Positions 35,848-44,183 of a DNA stretch of 45,246 bases are shown one piece after another (position 1 is the stretch's first letter; each line of letters starts with the position of its first letter). The stretch is from Candidatus Solibacter usitatus (lineage in GTDB: Bacteria; Acidobacteriota; Terriglobia; Bryobacterales; Bryobacteraceae), in contig JACPNO010000022.1 in the NCBI GenBank assembly GCA_016185465.1, positions 1-45,246 on the forward strand, given 5' to 3'. Made by a program: the position numbers and the translations under genes. The notes under the pieces are model-generated. The model was not told where the DNA came from. It saw only the letters and a list, made by a program, of their open reading frames with translations, and ran no database searches.

Positions 35848-38641
35848 TCAGAAGGTTTCCAGCAGCCAGGCGTCATAGGATTGCGGCTCGCCCATGATCG
35901 CCAGATACCGGCCATCGGGCGATGGTACGCCCCAGATATCAAGACTTCCCTTCTGCTGCCAAAGCACGCGCGCATTCCCCTCAAGGTCGGAATAGAGCAG
36001 CGTGCCAACCTTGGCTTGCGATGTGCTCGACAGATACAAACCTTTGCTGTCTGCTGAACAGTACATGTGCTCGAACGCGGGCCAGCCTTTTACAGCGAAT
36101 TCCGTCTTGGTTTCACCAGTGGAACTGATGATGTGGATGCGGTCCCCGGAAGTGCCGCCTGTGACAACGGCCATTCCCGAACCGTCGGGAAAGACGTCGA
36201 TGTTTATGCCGCCCGGGACCCGCGTCAACTCGCGTTTCTTCCCAGTGTCCAGATCGTACGACGAAATAACAAACTGCTTGTCGTCTTCCCATGAATGGAC
36301 ACAAAATGTCGACGGAAGCTTGGCGCACAATATTTCATTAAACCCGGGCTCCGTGCCTGGCATGAGCTGGGCCGGGCCGCCCCCAGATATCGGCGCGCGC
36401 ATCAACCCTCCCCTCAAAGAGGGGCCGTTCGACAGGAAAAAGACCCATGCGCCGTCGGGGCTAAGTTGTCCAAACATAACCTTATCGTAAGGGCTGGCAA
36501 ACACAGTTTCGGCCATCTTCTGGTCGATGCCCTGCTTGAAGATATCGTGGTGGCCATTGCGATCGGACACAAATACCACGGCTTTGCTGTCCGCTGTCCA
36601 AGCTCTCGGTAGATCGTTGCTCTCGTCGGGAGTTAGGCGACGAGGTGTCTGCAGGCGAGTGCCATTGGATTGGATTTCCGAAATATAGGTGTGCGGATGC
36701 GCGCTCCCTTTCATGAGGGCCAAGCGCTTGCCGTCCTTGCTGGCGTTTAAATTACCGATAGCGGATCCGGTCCAATTGGTAATTTTTCTGGGTTGGCCAG
36801 TGGGTTTGCCGGATTGTATATCGGTCATGATCTCCCACAGGTTCGCTTCAGGGTCTTCGGCCGACTGCCATCGAGAGTAGATGACACGCCCGTTAGGAAG
36901 CCAACAATGGGACCAATCCAGTTTGGTATCCGATACTGCTGTCGCCGCGTGCTCACCGTTTAAATCGCGGCTCTCGATAATGCTCTGGAACGGCCCATTG
37001 TGGACCTTGAAATATGCGACCCTTTTGCCGTTGGGAGCCCAGGCGGGCGGACCACCGAGTGTTTCTTCGGGCTTCGCTGCTGCGAGTCTTCGCTGATGGT
37101 CTCCGTTAGAGTCCATTACCCACATTTCACGAAAACCTTCCACATTTCCCCCATTCGCAGCAGCTCTCTTCCTCACGTCGGCAAAAGCAATGAGGGAACC
37201 ATCTGGGGAGAAAACGGGCATGCTGCCTCGCTCGGTGTGCTTCCGTGGCTTGTCGCCTAGAACGGAGATCGTCCAGATGCCGGGGACTTCAACGTTGACG
37301 GCCATCGCAGCCAATGTGGCTCCGTCCGGGGACCAGGAAGTGGCCACTAGACCCTCGGTTTGAGGAAGCGTGCGGGTCTCGCGTGTCGCGACAAGCTTAA
37401 GGTGGATGCCCTTCGAATCGGAATACGCCACGTAGGTGCCGTCAGGCGAGATCACCACGCGCAGTATCGGATCCTCCGAAGGGTTAGCCGTCAGCCGGCG
37501 CTCCTTGATTTCCGGCGGCGCAACCGGTTGCTGTCCGCTGTACCAAGTCACCCCAGCGACCATCACCAGAATCGCGAGCACGCCTGCCACCGCCAGCGGA
37601 CGCCGGGTCGCGGCGTGCGAGCGGGCGGGAACAGCCGGTTGCCCCGATTCTGTCGCCCGCTTGAGCTGCTTCAGATCTGCCCGAAGGTCCGCCGCGCGCT
37701 GATAGCGCGCCTCCCGGTCTTTCTCTAAAGCCTTGGCGAGCACGTGGTCCAACTCCGCCGGAATCGCCGGATTCAACTGCGAGCAAGATGGCGGCACTTT
37801 GTTCAGGATCGCGTCGAACACCAGCGCCGTAGTCTCGCCCTCAAACGGCGACCGTCCGGTGGCCATCTCAAATAGCACGATGCCAAACGAGAACAAGTCG
37901 GTGCGCGCGTCCAGCTCCTCGCCGCGCGCCTGTTCGGGCGACATATAGGCCACCGTTCCGAGCGGTGTTCCTGGAGTGCTAATCAGATCCTCAGACTGTG
38001 GTTTTGTCTCGGCGCGAAGATGCTTCGCCAATCCAAAATCCATGACCTTGGCGTGTCCGCGCTCGGTCACGAATATGTTGGATGGCTTGATGTCCCGGTG
38101 AACGATCCCTTTTGAATGGGCTGCGTCGAGCGCGTCAAGAACCTGGATCGACAGATCCAGCAGTTCATCCACCTTCATCGGGCCGTCTGCGATGCGCTGC
38201 TGCAATGTCTGGCCCTCTAGAAATTCCATCGCCAGAAACGGGCGGCCTTGATGCTCGCCGACGTCGTAGACCGTGCAGATATGGGGATGATTTAGCGCAG
38301 ACGCGGCGCGCGCTTCTCTGCGCCAAAAACCGGTAGCCGCGCTTCGGCAGAGTCTCGATATAGCGAGGGCTCTCGGCGGAGTCGCCCAAGGCTTGCCGCA
38401 GCCGGTTGATGGTCGCGTTGATGCCGTGCTCGAACTCGACGATGGTGTCGTTGGGCCAAAGCTTCTTTTGCAGGGCTTCACGCGTGGCAAGTTCGCCCGG
38501 CCGCTCGATCAGGATTTCGAGTACCCGGATGGATTGAAGAGGGACCTTGATTCGTATCCCGCGCTTCCAGAGTTCGCCGGTTCGCAAGTCGACCTGAAAG
38601 TCTGCAAAGCCAACCAGATTGGACGCGCGGCCGGGATCCAT
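35848..38641 (-). pseudogene. Broken winged-helix / Ser-Thr kinase / TolB-propeller chimera
   Basis: From 38641 the frame encodes a complete CadC/OmpR-type winged-helix domain (FQVDLRTGELWKRG ... [10 protein letters not shown], ending near residue 107). At about 38317-38330 the frame changes, and the second frame continues directly in the middle of a Pkn-type Ser/Thr kinase ([20 protein letters not shown]). Its Gly-rich loop and catalytic Lys are absent, while [12 protein letters not shown] and MSPEQARG remain. It then has a membrane helix (about [13 protein letters not shown]) and a TolB-like propeller ([14 protein letters not shown] repeats) to 35848. Acidobacteria carry many intact winged-helix and kinase proteins with such propellers; this one looks like a deletion fusion. 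A short kinase-frame start at 38490 gives only shadow residues. Confidence 0.75.
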
Positions 38642-38812
38642 GGCGGATCTCGCCGGAGTGTATCACAGCCCGGTTCGCGTCTCCAAAACGCCTCTTATCA
38701 AAAGTTTAGCTTGTGATCTTTTTTCGAGACCAATGTGAGACGCACTGCATAGAGCTGCGCTCCGGGCTAGCCCATATTCGGCCTCACCACGCAACCCGTG
38801 GACGAGGACCGA

Positions 38813-39439
38813 ATGTTCCAACCGAAGCAGATTCACCTGGGTTCGGGCGTGTTCTTGATCGCCAGCTTATCTTGTTATGCCGATGGACCCGATGGAGCCG
38901 CCGCAGATTCTTGCGCGAAGCTGGCCGTGCAGGTCGCCAACGCGGGAGCTCCCCCGGCAACTTTGGCGCAAGCGCAAGCCGAGACTACCCGCATCTTCCG
39001 CGAAGCACGCATTGTGATCGAGTGGGAGGAATACCGTGTATCCCAGCGGGCCGCCGGATGCCCAGTTCGTCTGATCGTAAGCATTCTGCCGCACGCAACG
39101 GTTTCCGCCTCCGATATGGCGCTTGGATCTTCGGGTAGCGTCGTCCATTCCCTGGTCTTTTTGGACCGGATCGAAGAGTTGGCCAGGACATCCGGCTCGA
39201 CGGTTGTGATTCTGGGCCACGCGATGGCGCACGAAATCGGTCACTTGCTGATGGGGCCGGCGCATTCGGAAATCGGACTGATGCGGCCCAGATGGGATCG
39301 GGGAGACATAAAGACAGCGGCCCGGGGACGCCTCCGGTTTACGCCGGCGCAGACCGAAGCGTTGCGCGCCAGGGTGGCTCAGCGAGCAGACGAAGCAGGG
39401 CTGCGAGCCGGGCGTGCGGCGGGTATGATGAAGCAGTGA
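38813..39439 (+). CDS. Exported metzincin-like metalloprotease
   Basis: A 208-residue protein with an N-terminal signal-like segment (IHLGSGVFLIASLSC) and the zinc-binding motif AHEIGHLLMGPAH (HExGHxxxGxxH) followed by a Met-turn-like GLMRPRW, together the metzincin pattern. The ATG at 38813 has GAGG 5 nt upstream; a GTG at 38798 is possible. It would cleave peptides outside the cytoplasm, substrate unknown. The following hicB-like gene overlaps its stop (GTGA). Confidence 0.8.
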   Translation: MFQPKQIHLGSGVFLIASLSCYADGPDGAAADSCAKLAVQVANAGAPPATLAQAQAETTRIFREARIVIEWEEYRVSQRAAGCPVRLIVSILPHATVSASDMALGSSGSVVHSLVFLDRIEELARTSGSTVVILGHAMAHEIGHLLMGPAHSEIGLMRPRWDRGDIKTAARGRLRFTPAQTEALRARVAQRADEAGLRAGRAAGMMKQ

Positions 39440-39642
39440 ATCTGACGATTGACCTCGACCGGGAACAAGACGGCCGCTGGATAGCGGAAGCGCTGGAGCT
39501 CCCAGGTGTGATGTGTTACGGCCAGAGCCGGGACGAAGCTATTAGCAATGCCGAACGCCTCGCGATTGAGGTTATTGCCGACCGCATCGCCCACGGTGAG
39601 TTTCCGTCGTCCGCCCTCGTTGTTTCGGGTAGAACAACTTGA
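39436..39642 (+). CDS. HicB-family protein (orphan antitoxin-like)
   Basis: A 68-residue protein matching the HicB partial RNase-H-like fold: LTIDLDREQDGRWIAEALEL, then PGVMCYGQSRDEAISNAE and the helix ERLAIEVIADRIAHGE. HicB normally pairs with the toxin HicA; no HicA-like gene is visible downstream, and a DNA-binding C-terminal domain is absent. It starts with GTG overlapping the protease stop. Orphan HicB proteins of this form are common; function not assured. Confidence 0.75.
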   Translation: MNLTIDLDREQDGRWIAEALELPGVMCYGQSRDEAISNAERLAIEVIADRIAHGEFPSSALVVSGRTT

Positions 39643-39748
39643 GTGAAGGCACCGGCTGACACCGGATGGGACTCGATGGAAAGGTGCGGGCAGTGCCGTC
39701 GGCTAGAGAGAGAGGGAAGTTGAGGAATCAACAAAGTACTTCTACGGC

Positions 39749-39910
39749 GTGGCACAGTATGCTTTGGCACAACTCCGAGCGATCTTCGAAGCAGATGTCA
39801 AGGCGAAGGAACTGCTCAAGGAGCTCGAAGTCGAAATTGATGAAAGCCTCCAACGAATTCCTCACGCTTTAGCCGAGCTTCGTAGTCACCGCCGCGAGCA
39901 CCTCAAATGA
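39749..39910 (+). other. Possible small protein or gene remnant, about 53 aa
   Basis: A frame open from 39707 to the TGA at 39908-39910 reads GVAQYALAQLRAIFEADVKA and then a Lys/Glu-rich helix (ELLKELEVEIDESL) like a real helical protein. No good start exists (the GTG at 39749 is the first acceptable one), so it may be the tail of a decayed gene. Together with 39643-39748 and 39911-39986, where I see nothing, it fills the 344-nt gap after hicB. I recognise no family. Confidence 0.35.
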
Positions 39911-39986
39911 GCACCATCGTGTGGTCGCAGTAACCTCGGCCTGGCCGGCGGTGTGCCGGGTGGGAGGAAGGAATGAAATGCCAGAC

Positions 39987-40565
39987 CTAGCTGCGCGTCA
40001 GGACATTCTCGATACGTCTGTCCGGAATCAGCCAGATCAGCGCCGCAGCCACGAAGATCGCCCCGGAGATCCAGGGCGACCACGCGGTCGCAGCGATGGC
40101 CACGAGATAAAGCACCGGCGACAGCTTGCCCTTCCAGTCGCGCCCGAGCGCTTTCCGCAGAATCGAGTCCGGACCTTGCGCGCGGATGATTGCCTGCTGG
40201 AGCACGTAGTACGCAAGCGCGGCCATCAGCAGCACCACACCGTAGAGCGCGGTAGGCAGCGCGGTGAAATGGTTTTCCCCCATCCAACCTGTGGCGAACG
40301 GAAACAACGATAGCCAGAACAGCAAATGCAGGTTGGACCAAAGCATCGCCCCCGTGACCGTTTCGCAAGCATGCAGCATGTGATGGTGGTTGTTCCAATA
40401 AATGCCGACATAAACGAAACTCAGGACGTAGCTGAGGAACACCGGCAGCAGCGGCAGCAGATCGTCCAGGCGGTCGCCGTGCGGAACCTTCATCTCGAGC
40501 ACCATGATCGTGATGATGATCGCGATCACGCCGTCGCTGAATGCCTCCAAACGTCCAGTCCGCAT
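39987..40565 (-). CDS. TMEM175-family (DUF1211) membrane channel
   Basis: A 192-residue protein of six predicted helices starting with the family signature RLEAFSDGVIAIIITIMVLE; bacterial TMEM175 homologues form tetrameric potassium-permeable channels and use the FSD motif of the first helix. Other features: SFVYVGIYWNNHHHMLHA (second helix with His cluster). Cytoplasmic membrane location. Divergent from the S41-like gene that follows (110-nt gap). Confidence 0.9.
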   Translation of the reverse strand: MRTGRLEAFSDGVIAIIITIMVLEMKVPHGDRLDDLLPLLPVFLSYVLSFVYVGIYWNNHHHMLHACETVTGAMLWSNLHLLFWLSLFPFATGWMGENHFTALPTALYGVVLLMAALAYYVLQQAIIRAQGPDSILRKALGRDWKGKLSPVLYLVAIAATAWSPWISGAIFVAAALIWLIPDRRIENVLTRS

Positions 40566-40653
40566 CTTGCCTCCGTTGCATTTTCCCCGGCAGCCGATTT
40601 TATCCCACCAGGAGTCGTTGGGCCGGGGCTGGGGCGGCCCGCCCGCACCCGCC

Positions 40654-40662
40654 TGTTATAAT
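40654..40662 (+). promoter_or_regulatory. Extended -10 promoter of the S41-like gene
   Basis: TGTTATAAT contains a consensus TATAAT with the extended TGn motif; no -35 is seen at the proper distance. The ATG at 40675 is 12 nt after the hexamer, so transcription would start 5-7 nt before it, giving an almost leaderless mRNA with no Shine-Dalgarno sequence. Confidence 0.55.
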
Positions 40663-40674
40663 GAAAGTAACTTT

Positions 40675-41871
40675 ATGAACAGCCGCGCGAAAGTCATTGT
40701 CGTCGTGAGCTCGACCTTCCTGGTGCTTCTGCTGGTGCTCGGCAGCGTGATGGGCAAAAGCGCTTCCACCGACAGTCCGTACCATCATCTGGCGGTCTAT
40801 ACCGAAGTCCTCTCCCGCATCAAGAGCGAATATGTGGAGGAGCCGGACCTCAAGAGCGTCACCCTGGGCGCGCTCAACGGGCTGCTGGAATCGATCGACC
40901 CGTTTGCCAGCTATCTCAACGCGGATCAGTATAAGGAATACCAGAAGAATTTCGACACGTACAAGGGCGATGTCGGCCTGGTGCTGTCTAAACGCTTCGG
41001 CTACATCGGCGTCGTGAGCGCGATTCCCGGCTCGCCGGCGGCCAAGGCTGGCCTCACCACTGGCGACATTTTGGAAAGCATCAAGGGCATCGCCACGCGC
41101 GACATGCCGCTGGCCTATGCCGAGCTGCTGCTGCGCGGCTTGCCCGGCACAACCGTCGATCTGATGGTGCTGCGGCGCCGTCCGGAGCCGCAGAAGATGA
41201 CGCTGACGCGCGCGCTGCCGGGTCCTCTGCCGGTGCAAACGAAAATGCTGGCCAACGATGTCGGCTATGTGCGCGCTGAGAGCCTGGCTTCGGGAAAAGT
41301 AAAGGAAATTGCCGCGGCCATCACCGAACTGGAAAAGAAAGGCGCCAAGCGCTTCGTGCTCGACCTGCGCCAGTGCGCGACCGGCACGCCGGAAGAAGGC
41401 GTCGCCCTGGCCGATCTGTTTCTAGAGAAAGGCCTCATCACCTACCTGCAGGGACAGCGCGTTGCGCGCAAGGATTTCCAGGCCGATGCGTCCAAGCCGA
41501 AGTTCAAGGAACCGCTAGTCATCCTGGCGAATCGCGGAACCGCGGGCGCGGCTGAAGTTGCCGCCGCTGCTCTGCAGGACGACAAACGCGCCGAGCTGGT
41601 GGGCGAGCGGACCTACGGCGACGCTTCCCAGCGCAAGGCGATTTCGATGGACGATGGCGGCGCCGTCATCCTCTCGGTTGCTAAGTATTATTCACCCGCC
41701 GGGAAAGCGATTCAGGATACGGGCGCGGTGCCAGCCAACCTGGTGGCCGAAGCCGACGTCGTTGCCGAATCCGACGACGATAGCGATGCGGCCAAGCCAG
41801 ACAATGAGCCCGAGCACAAGGCCGGCGAAGATTTGATGTTGAAGAAGGCGCTCGAGCTACTAGCCAAGTAA
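40675..41871 (+). CDS. S41-family (CtpA-like) protease homologue lacking the catalytic dyad
   Basis: A 398-residue protein: membrane anchor/signal about 6-27, a helical segment, a PDZ domain (about 95-190, GVVSAIPGSPAAKAGLTTGD) and the tail-specific protease core (VLDLRQ, LVILANRG, VGERTYG). In active members the Ser-Lys dyad lies in SASASE and GKG; here the positions read TAGAAE and GDA, giving Gly at 291 and Asp at 316. So proteolysis is unlikely and a binding or scaffold role is possible. A C-terminal acidic segment follows. The start follows a near-perfect extended -10. Confidence 0.88.
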   Translation: MNSRAKVIVVVSSTFLVLLLVLGSVMGKSASTDSPYHHLAVYTEVLSRIKSEYVEEPDLKSVTLGALNGLLESIDPFASYLNADQYKEYQKNFDTYKGDVGLVLSKRFGYIGVVSAIPGSPAAKAGLTTGDILESIKGIATRDMPLAYAELLLRGLPGTTVDLMVLRRRPEPQKMTLTRALPGPLPVQTKMLANDVGYVRAESLASGKVKEIAAAITELEKKGAKRFVLDLRQCATGTPEEGVALADLFLEKGLITYLQGQRVARKDFQADASKPKFKEPLVILANRGTAGAAEVAAAALQDDKRAELVGERTYGDASQRKAISMDDGGAVILSVAKYYSPAGKAIQDTGAVPANLVAEADVVAESDDDSDAAKPDNEPEHKAGEDLMLKKALELLAK

Positions 41872-41948
41872 ACCGCTCCCTTCCGGTCGCGGCTCGCAAC
41901 GGGCGCGACCATCATGGTGCGTAGCGAGCCGCGACCGTAGGAAGCGGT
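41872..41948. repeat. Long palindrome / bidirectional terminator
   Basis: Arms 41872-41897 and 41924-41948 are inverted repeats (about 26 nt, few mismatches, GGTCGCGGCTCGC core) flanking 26 nt. It begins directly after the stop codon of the S41-like gene and lies 7 nt before the stop codon of the convergent cytochrome gene (41956), where it would terminate both. The sequence resembles dispersed palindromes I recall in other acidobacterial and planctomycete genomes. Confidence 0.75.
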
Positions 41949-41955
41949 CTTCGGC

Positions 41956-42285
41956 TTAAAGCGTTTTCAGGTATGCGATGAGGTTGTCCCTTTCCTCATC
42001 GGTGAGCATGTCTTTGTAAGCCGGCATTCCCTTGCCGCCTTCGTCCACTTTGGCGCGCACGTTGGCTTCGGTGGGCTTTTTGCCGTCGGCCATCTTCTCG
42101 CGGCTGAATAACCCTTTCAGGCCAGGCCCCATTTTCTTTTCGACGCTGTCGGCGTTGTGGCATACGCTGCACTGCTCAAAAACTTCTTTGCCTTTATCGG
42201 CATCGCCCTTTTTATCCTGGCCGAACACAACGGTGGTGCCGGCGGCGAGTGCAACTGAAAGCGCAATGGCGGTGAGTCTGGACAT
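41956..42285 (-). CDS. Periplasmic c-type cytochrome
   Basis: A 109-residue class I cytochrome c: signal peptide to about residue 23 (ending VVFGQ), the heme site CSVCH, and the Met ligand in KGMPAYKD. It is an electron carrier in the periplasm; no oxidase or dehydrogenase gene is adjacent. It converges on the palindrome at 41872-41948. Confidence 0.92.
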   Translation of the reverse strand: MSRLTAIALSVALAAGTTVVFGQDKKGDADKGKEVFEQCSVCHNADSVEKKMGPGLKGLFSREKMADGKKPTEANVRAKVDEGGKGMPAYKDMLTDEERDNLIAYLKTL

Positions 42286-42381
42286 ATGAATCGATGATCT
42301 CCCTGCTGAGGTTGTAATTCTCCAGTTTACACTCTACGGCGGCGGCTCGTCTCGGTAGGTCGGTATGGGGTGGCGTATCCT

Positions 42382-42555
42382 GTGAATGTGAGCTCGCGAC
42401 CAACCCGGCTGCAGCAAGTATGGCGTGCGCTGAAACAATGGTTTCACCGGGAGCCGCCCGATGATCCATATGCCTATGTGGGAGCGCCAAGAAAACCCAG
42501 GCCTCCGCATCTAAGCGCATCCGCGGCTGCGAAGAAACCGAAACCGTCCGAGTAA
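42382..42555 (+). CDS. Small conserved-looking protein, 57 aa
   Basis: Encodes a basic protein with the segment DDPYAYVGAPRKPRP; I have the impression of similar short proteins in related genomes but know no function. Several GTG starts are possible (42370, 42382, 42388); 42382 is chosen because a GGGGTGG stretch lies at the right distance. It ends 30 nt before the ArsA gene and may be co-transcribed with it. Confidence 0.55.
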   Translation: MNVSSRPTRLQQVWRALKQWFHREPPDDPYAYVGAPRKPRPPHLSASAAAKKPKPSE

Positions 42556-42585
42556 CTACCTTCCGGCGCGCGCTAAAATGAAATC

Positions 42586-43773
42586 ATGCGCATCCTTTTG
42601 TTCAGCGGCAAGGGAGGCGTAGGGAAAACCAGCCTCGCCGCTGCTACCGGCTTGCAGTTGTCCCGCCTGGGCTACCGCACGCTGGTGATGAGCGTCGATC
42701 CGGCCCATAGTCTGGCGGACGCGTTCGATCTGCAGACCGGCTTGTTTCAGGGCGTGGCCAACGATCCCTATCTGATTTCCGAGAATCTCTCCATTCACGA
42801 AGTCAATATTCAGAAAGAAATCAAGCGCCACTGGCGCGAGATTTCGGCCTACGTAATCTCAGTGCTGCGCACCACCGGCATCAGCGACGTGGAGGCCGAA
42901 GAGCTGGCGATTCTGCCTGGAATGGAAGAGCTGAGCGCCATGATGTACGTGAACCAGTTCCGGCGCGAAGAAACCTACGACGTCATCGTGCTCGACTGCG
43001 CGCCCACTGCCGAATCGATGCGCTTCGTCAGCATGCCGACCACGCTCGAATGGTACATGAAGCATATCTTTCCGTTTCAGCGCGGCCTGATCAAAGCCGT
43101 CCGGCCCATTGCCAATCGCGTATCCCCGGTGCAGCTGCCGAGCGATAACTATTTCGCCAACATTCAGGATTTATTTAAGCGGCTGGACGGGATCGATGTG
43201 CTGCTGAGCAATGCCAAGACCACCAGCGTCCGCCTGGTGACCAATCCCGAGAGAATGGTTTTGCGCGAAACCCAGCGCGCGTTCGTCTATTTCTCGCTGC
43301 ACGGGCTCAGCGTGGACGGCGTTATCGTAAACCGGGTGTTGCCGCTGGCCGTGAAAGACGCCTGGTTCGAGCATTGGCGGGCCTCGCAAGCCAAAGTACT
43401 CAAGGAAATCGACGAATATTTCGCGCCCGTCGCGGTAAAGCGCGTGCCGCTTTTCACCGACGAAGTAGTAGGCAAGGAACGTCTGCAGGATCTAGCGGCG
43501 GCTCTGTATACAGCGCGCGAAGATCCGGCCGCCATACGGCGAACGGAGGCTCCGTTCACGTTCGCCAAGCGCAACGGGCATTATGAAGTGCGTCTGCGCC
43601 TGCCCTTCGCGGCCAAGGGCGATGTGGGATTGTTCAAGAAAGGCGACGAACTGGTGGTGGAAATCGGAACTTTGCGGCGCCACATCGGGCTGCCCACCTC
43701 GATGGCATCGCTCATGCCGGCGCGCGCCACGCTGCAGCACAAAATTTTGACTGTCGACATGAAAGAAGGCTGA
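42586..43773 (+). CDS. ArsA/TRC40-like ATPase with C-terminal HSP20-like domain
   Basis: A 395-residue P-loop ATPase: deviant Walker A GKGGVGKT (8-15), switch I DPAHSLADAF, switch II DCAPTAES, and a C-terminal beta-domain (about 322-395, FAKRNGHYEVRLRLPF) of the ArsA HSP20-like type. It is a single-half ArsA, the usual form outside arsenic operons; no arsB or arsC is adjacent, so arsenite pumping is not supported. Roles suggested for this type include membrane-protein targeting or metallo-chaperoning. A TAAAAT lies 6 nt before the ATG. The next gene follows after 1 nt. Confidence 0.9.
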   Translation: MRILLFSGKGGVGKTSLAAATGLQLSRLGYRTLVMSVDPAHSLADAFDLQTGLFQGVANDPYLISENLSIHEVNIQKEIKRHWREISAYVISVLRTTGISDVEAEELAILPGMEELSAMMYVNQFRREETYDVIVLDCAPTAESMRFVSMPTTLEWYMKHIFPFQRGLIKAVRPIANRVSPVQLPSDNYFANIQDLFKRLDGIDVLLSNAKTTSVRLVTNPERMVLRETQRAFVYFSLHGLSVDGVIVNRVLPLAVKDAWFEHWRASQAKVLKEIDEYFAPVAVKRVPLFTDEVVGKERLQDLAAALYTAREDPAAIRRTEAPFTFAKRNGHYEVRLRLPFAAKGDVGLFKKGDELVVEIGTLRRHIGLPTSMASLMPARATLQHKILTVDMKEG

Positions 43774-43774
43774 T

Positions 43775-44017
43775 ATGGCAGAGACGAAGACCAGAAAAAA
43801 GACCACTACCGCCGCTGCGCGGCCCGGCTGCTTCTTCTGCGCCGTGGCCGGTCCCCAGCTCGAAGCCATGTTCGAGAATGTCCTGCCGGAAAACACGCGG
43901 GAGCATTTCAAAAGCTCGCGCGTCGAATTCCTCAAGGGCGTTCGCAGCATGCTCGACGCCCGCATTGCGCAGCTTTCGGAGCATCCGAGGAAGGGAACTA
44001 AGGTCGCGGTCGAGTAG
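43775..44017 (+). CDS. Small CxxC protein linked to the ArsA-like ATPase
   Basis: An 80-residue protein with a Lys/Thr-rich N-terminus, a CFFC motif near residue 19, and a helical C-terminus (SSRVEFLKGVRSMLDARIAQ). It starts one nucleotide after the ArsA-like gene stop, so is co-translated with it. The CxxC could bind a metal or be redox-active; no family known to me. Its 3' end overlaps the convergent regulator gene by 20 bp. Confidence 0.7.
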   Translation: MAETKTRKKTTTAAARPGCFFCAVAGPQLEAMFENVLPENTREHFKSSRVEFLKGVRSMLDARIAQLSEHPRKGTKVAVE

Positions 44018-44177
44018 GCGCGGCTTTCTCCTTCACGCGTCCGCGCTGGCGCAGCGCTTCCCGCAGCACCCACTCGATCTGCCCGTTGAGGCTGCGGAGG
44101 TCGTCGTCGGCCCAGCGGCGCAGACCCTCCAGAATCTGTTCGTCGATGCGCAGCGGGAATGTCTTGCGATCCGCCAT
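43998..44177 (-). CDS. Ribbon-helix-helix (Arc-like) DNA-binding protein
   Basis: A 59-residue protein, too short for many gene callers: MADRKTFPLRIDEQILEGLR gives the beta strand and first helix of an RHH fold, and RSLNGQIEWVLREALRQRG the second helix. RHH proteins bind DNA as dimers and often repress their own promoter. It lies 6 nt after the SPFH gene on the same strand, so they form one operon. The twin palindrome upstream of that operon is its likely target. Confidence 0.8.
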   Translation of the reverse strand: MADRKTFPLRIDEQILEGLRRWADDDLRSLNGQIEWVLREALRQRGRVKEKAAPTRPRP

Positions 44178-44183
44178 CTCGCT

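Noticed and set aside
39643-39748. HicA toxin gene after hicB
   Set aside because: No dsRNA-binding HicA motif (G-S-H) in any frame; stops interrupt the frames.
42586-43773. Arsenic resistance operon
   Set aside because: Only an ArsA-like ATPase is present; no arsB, arsC, arsR or arsD. The single-half ATPase with an HSP20-like domain is usual outside arsenic operons.
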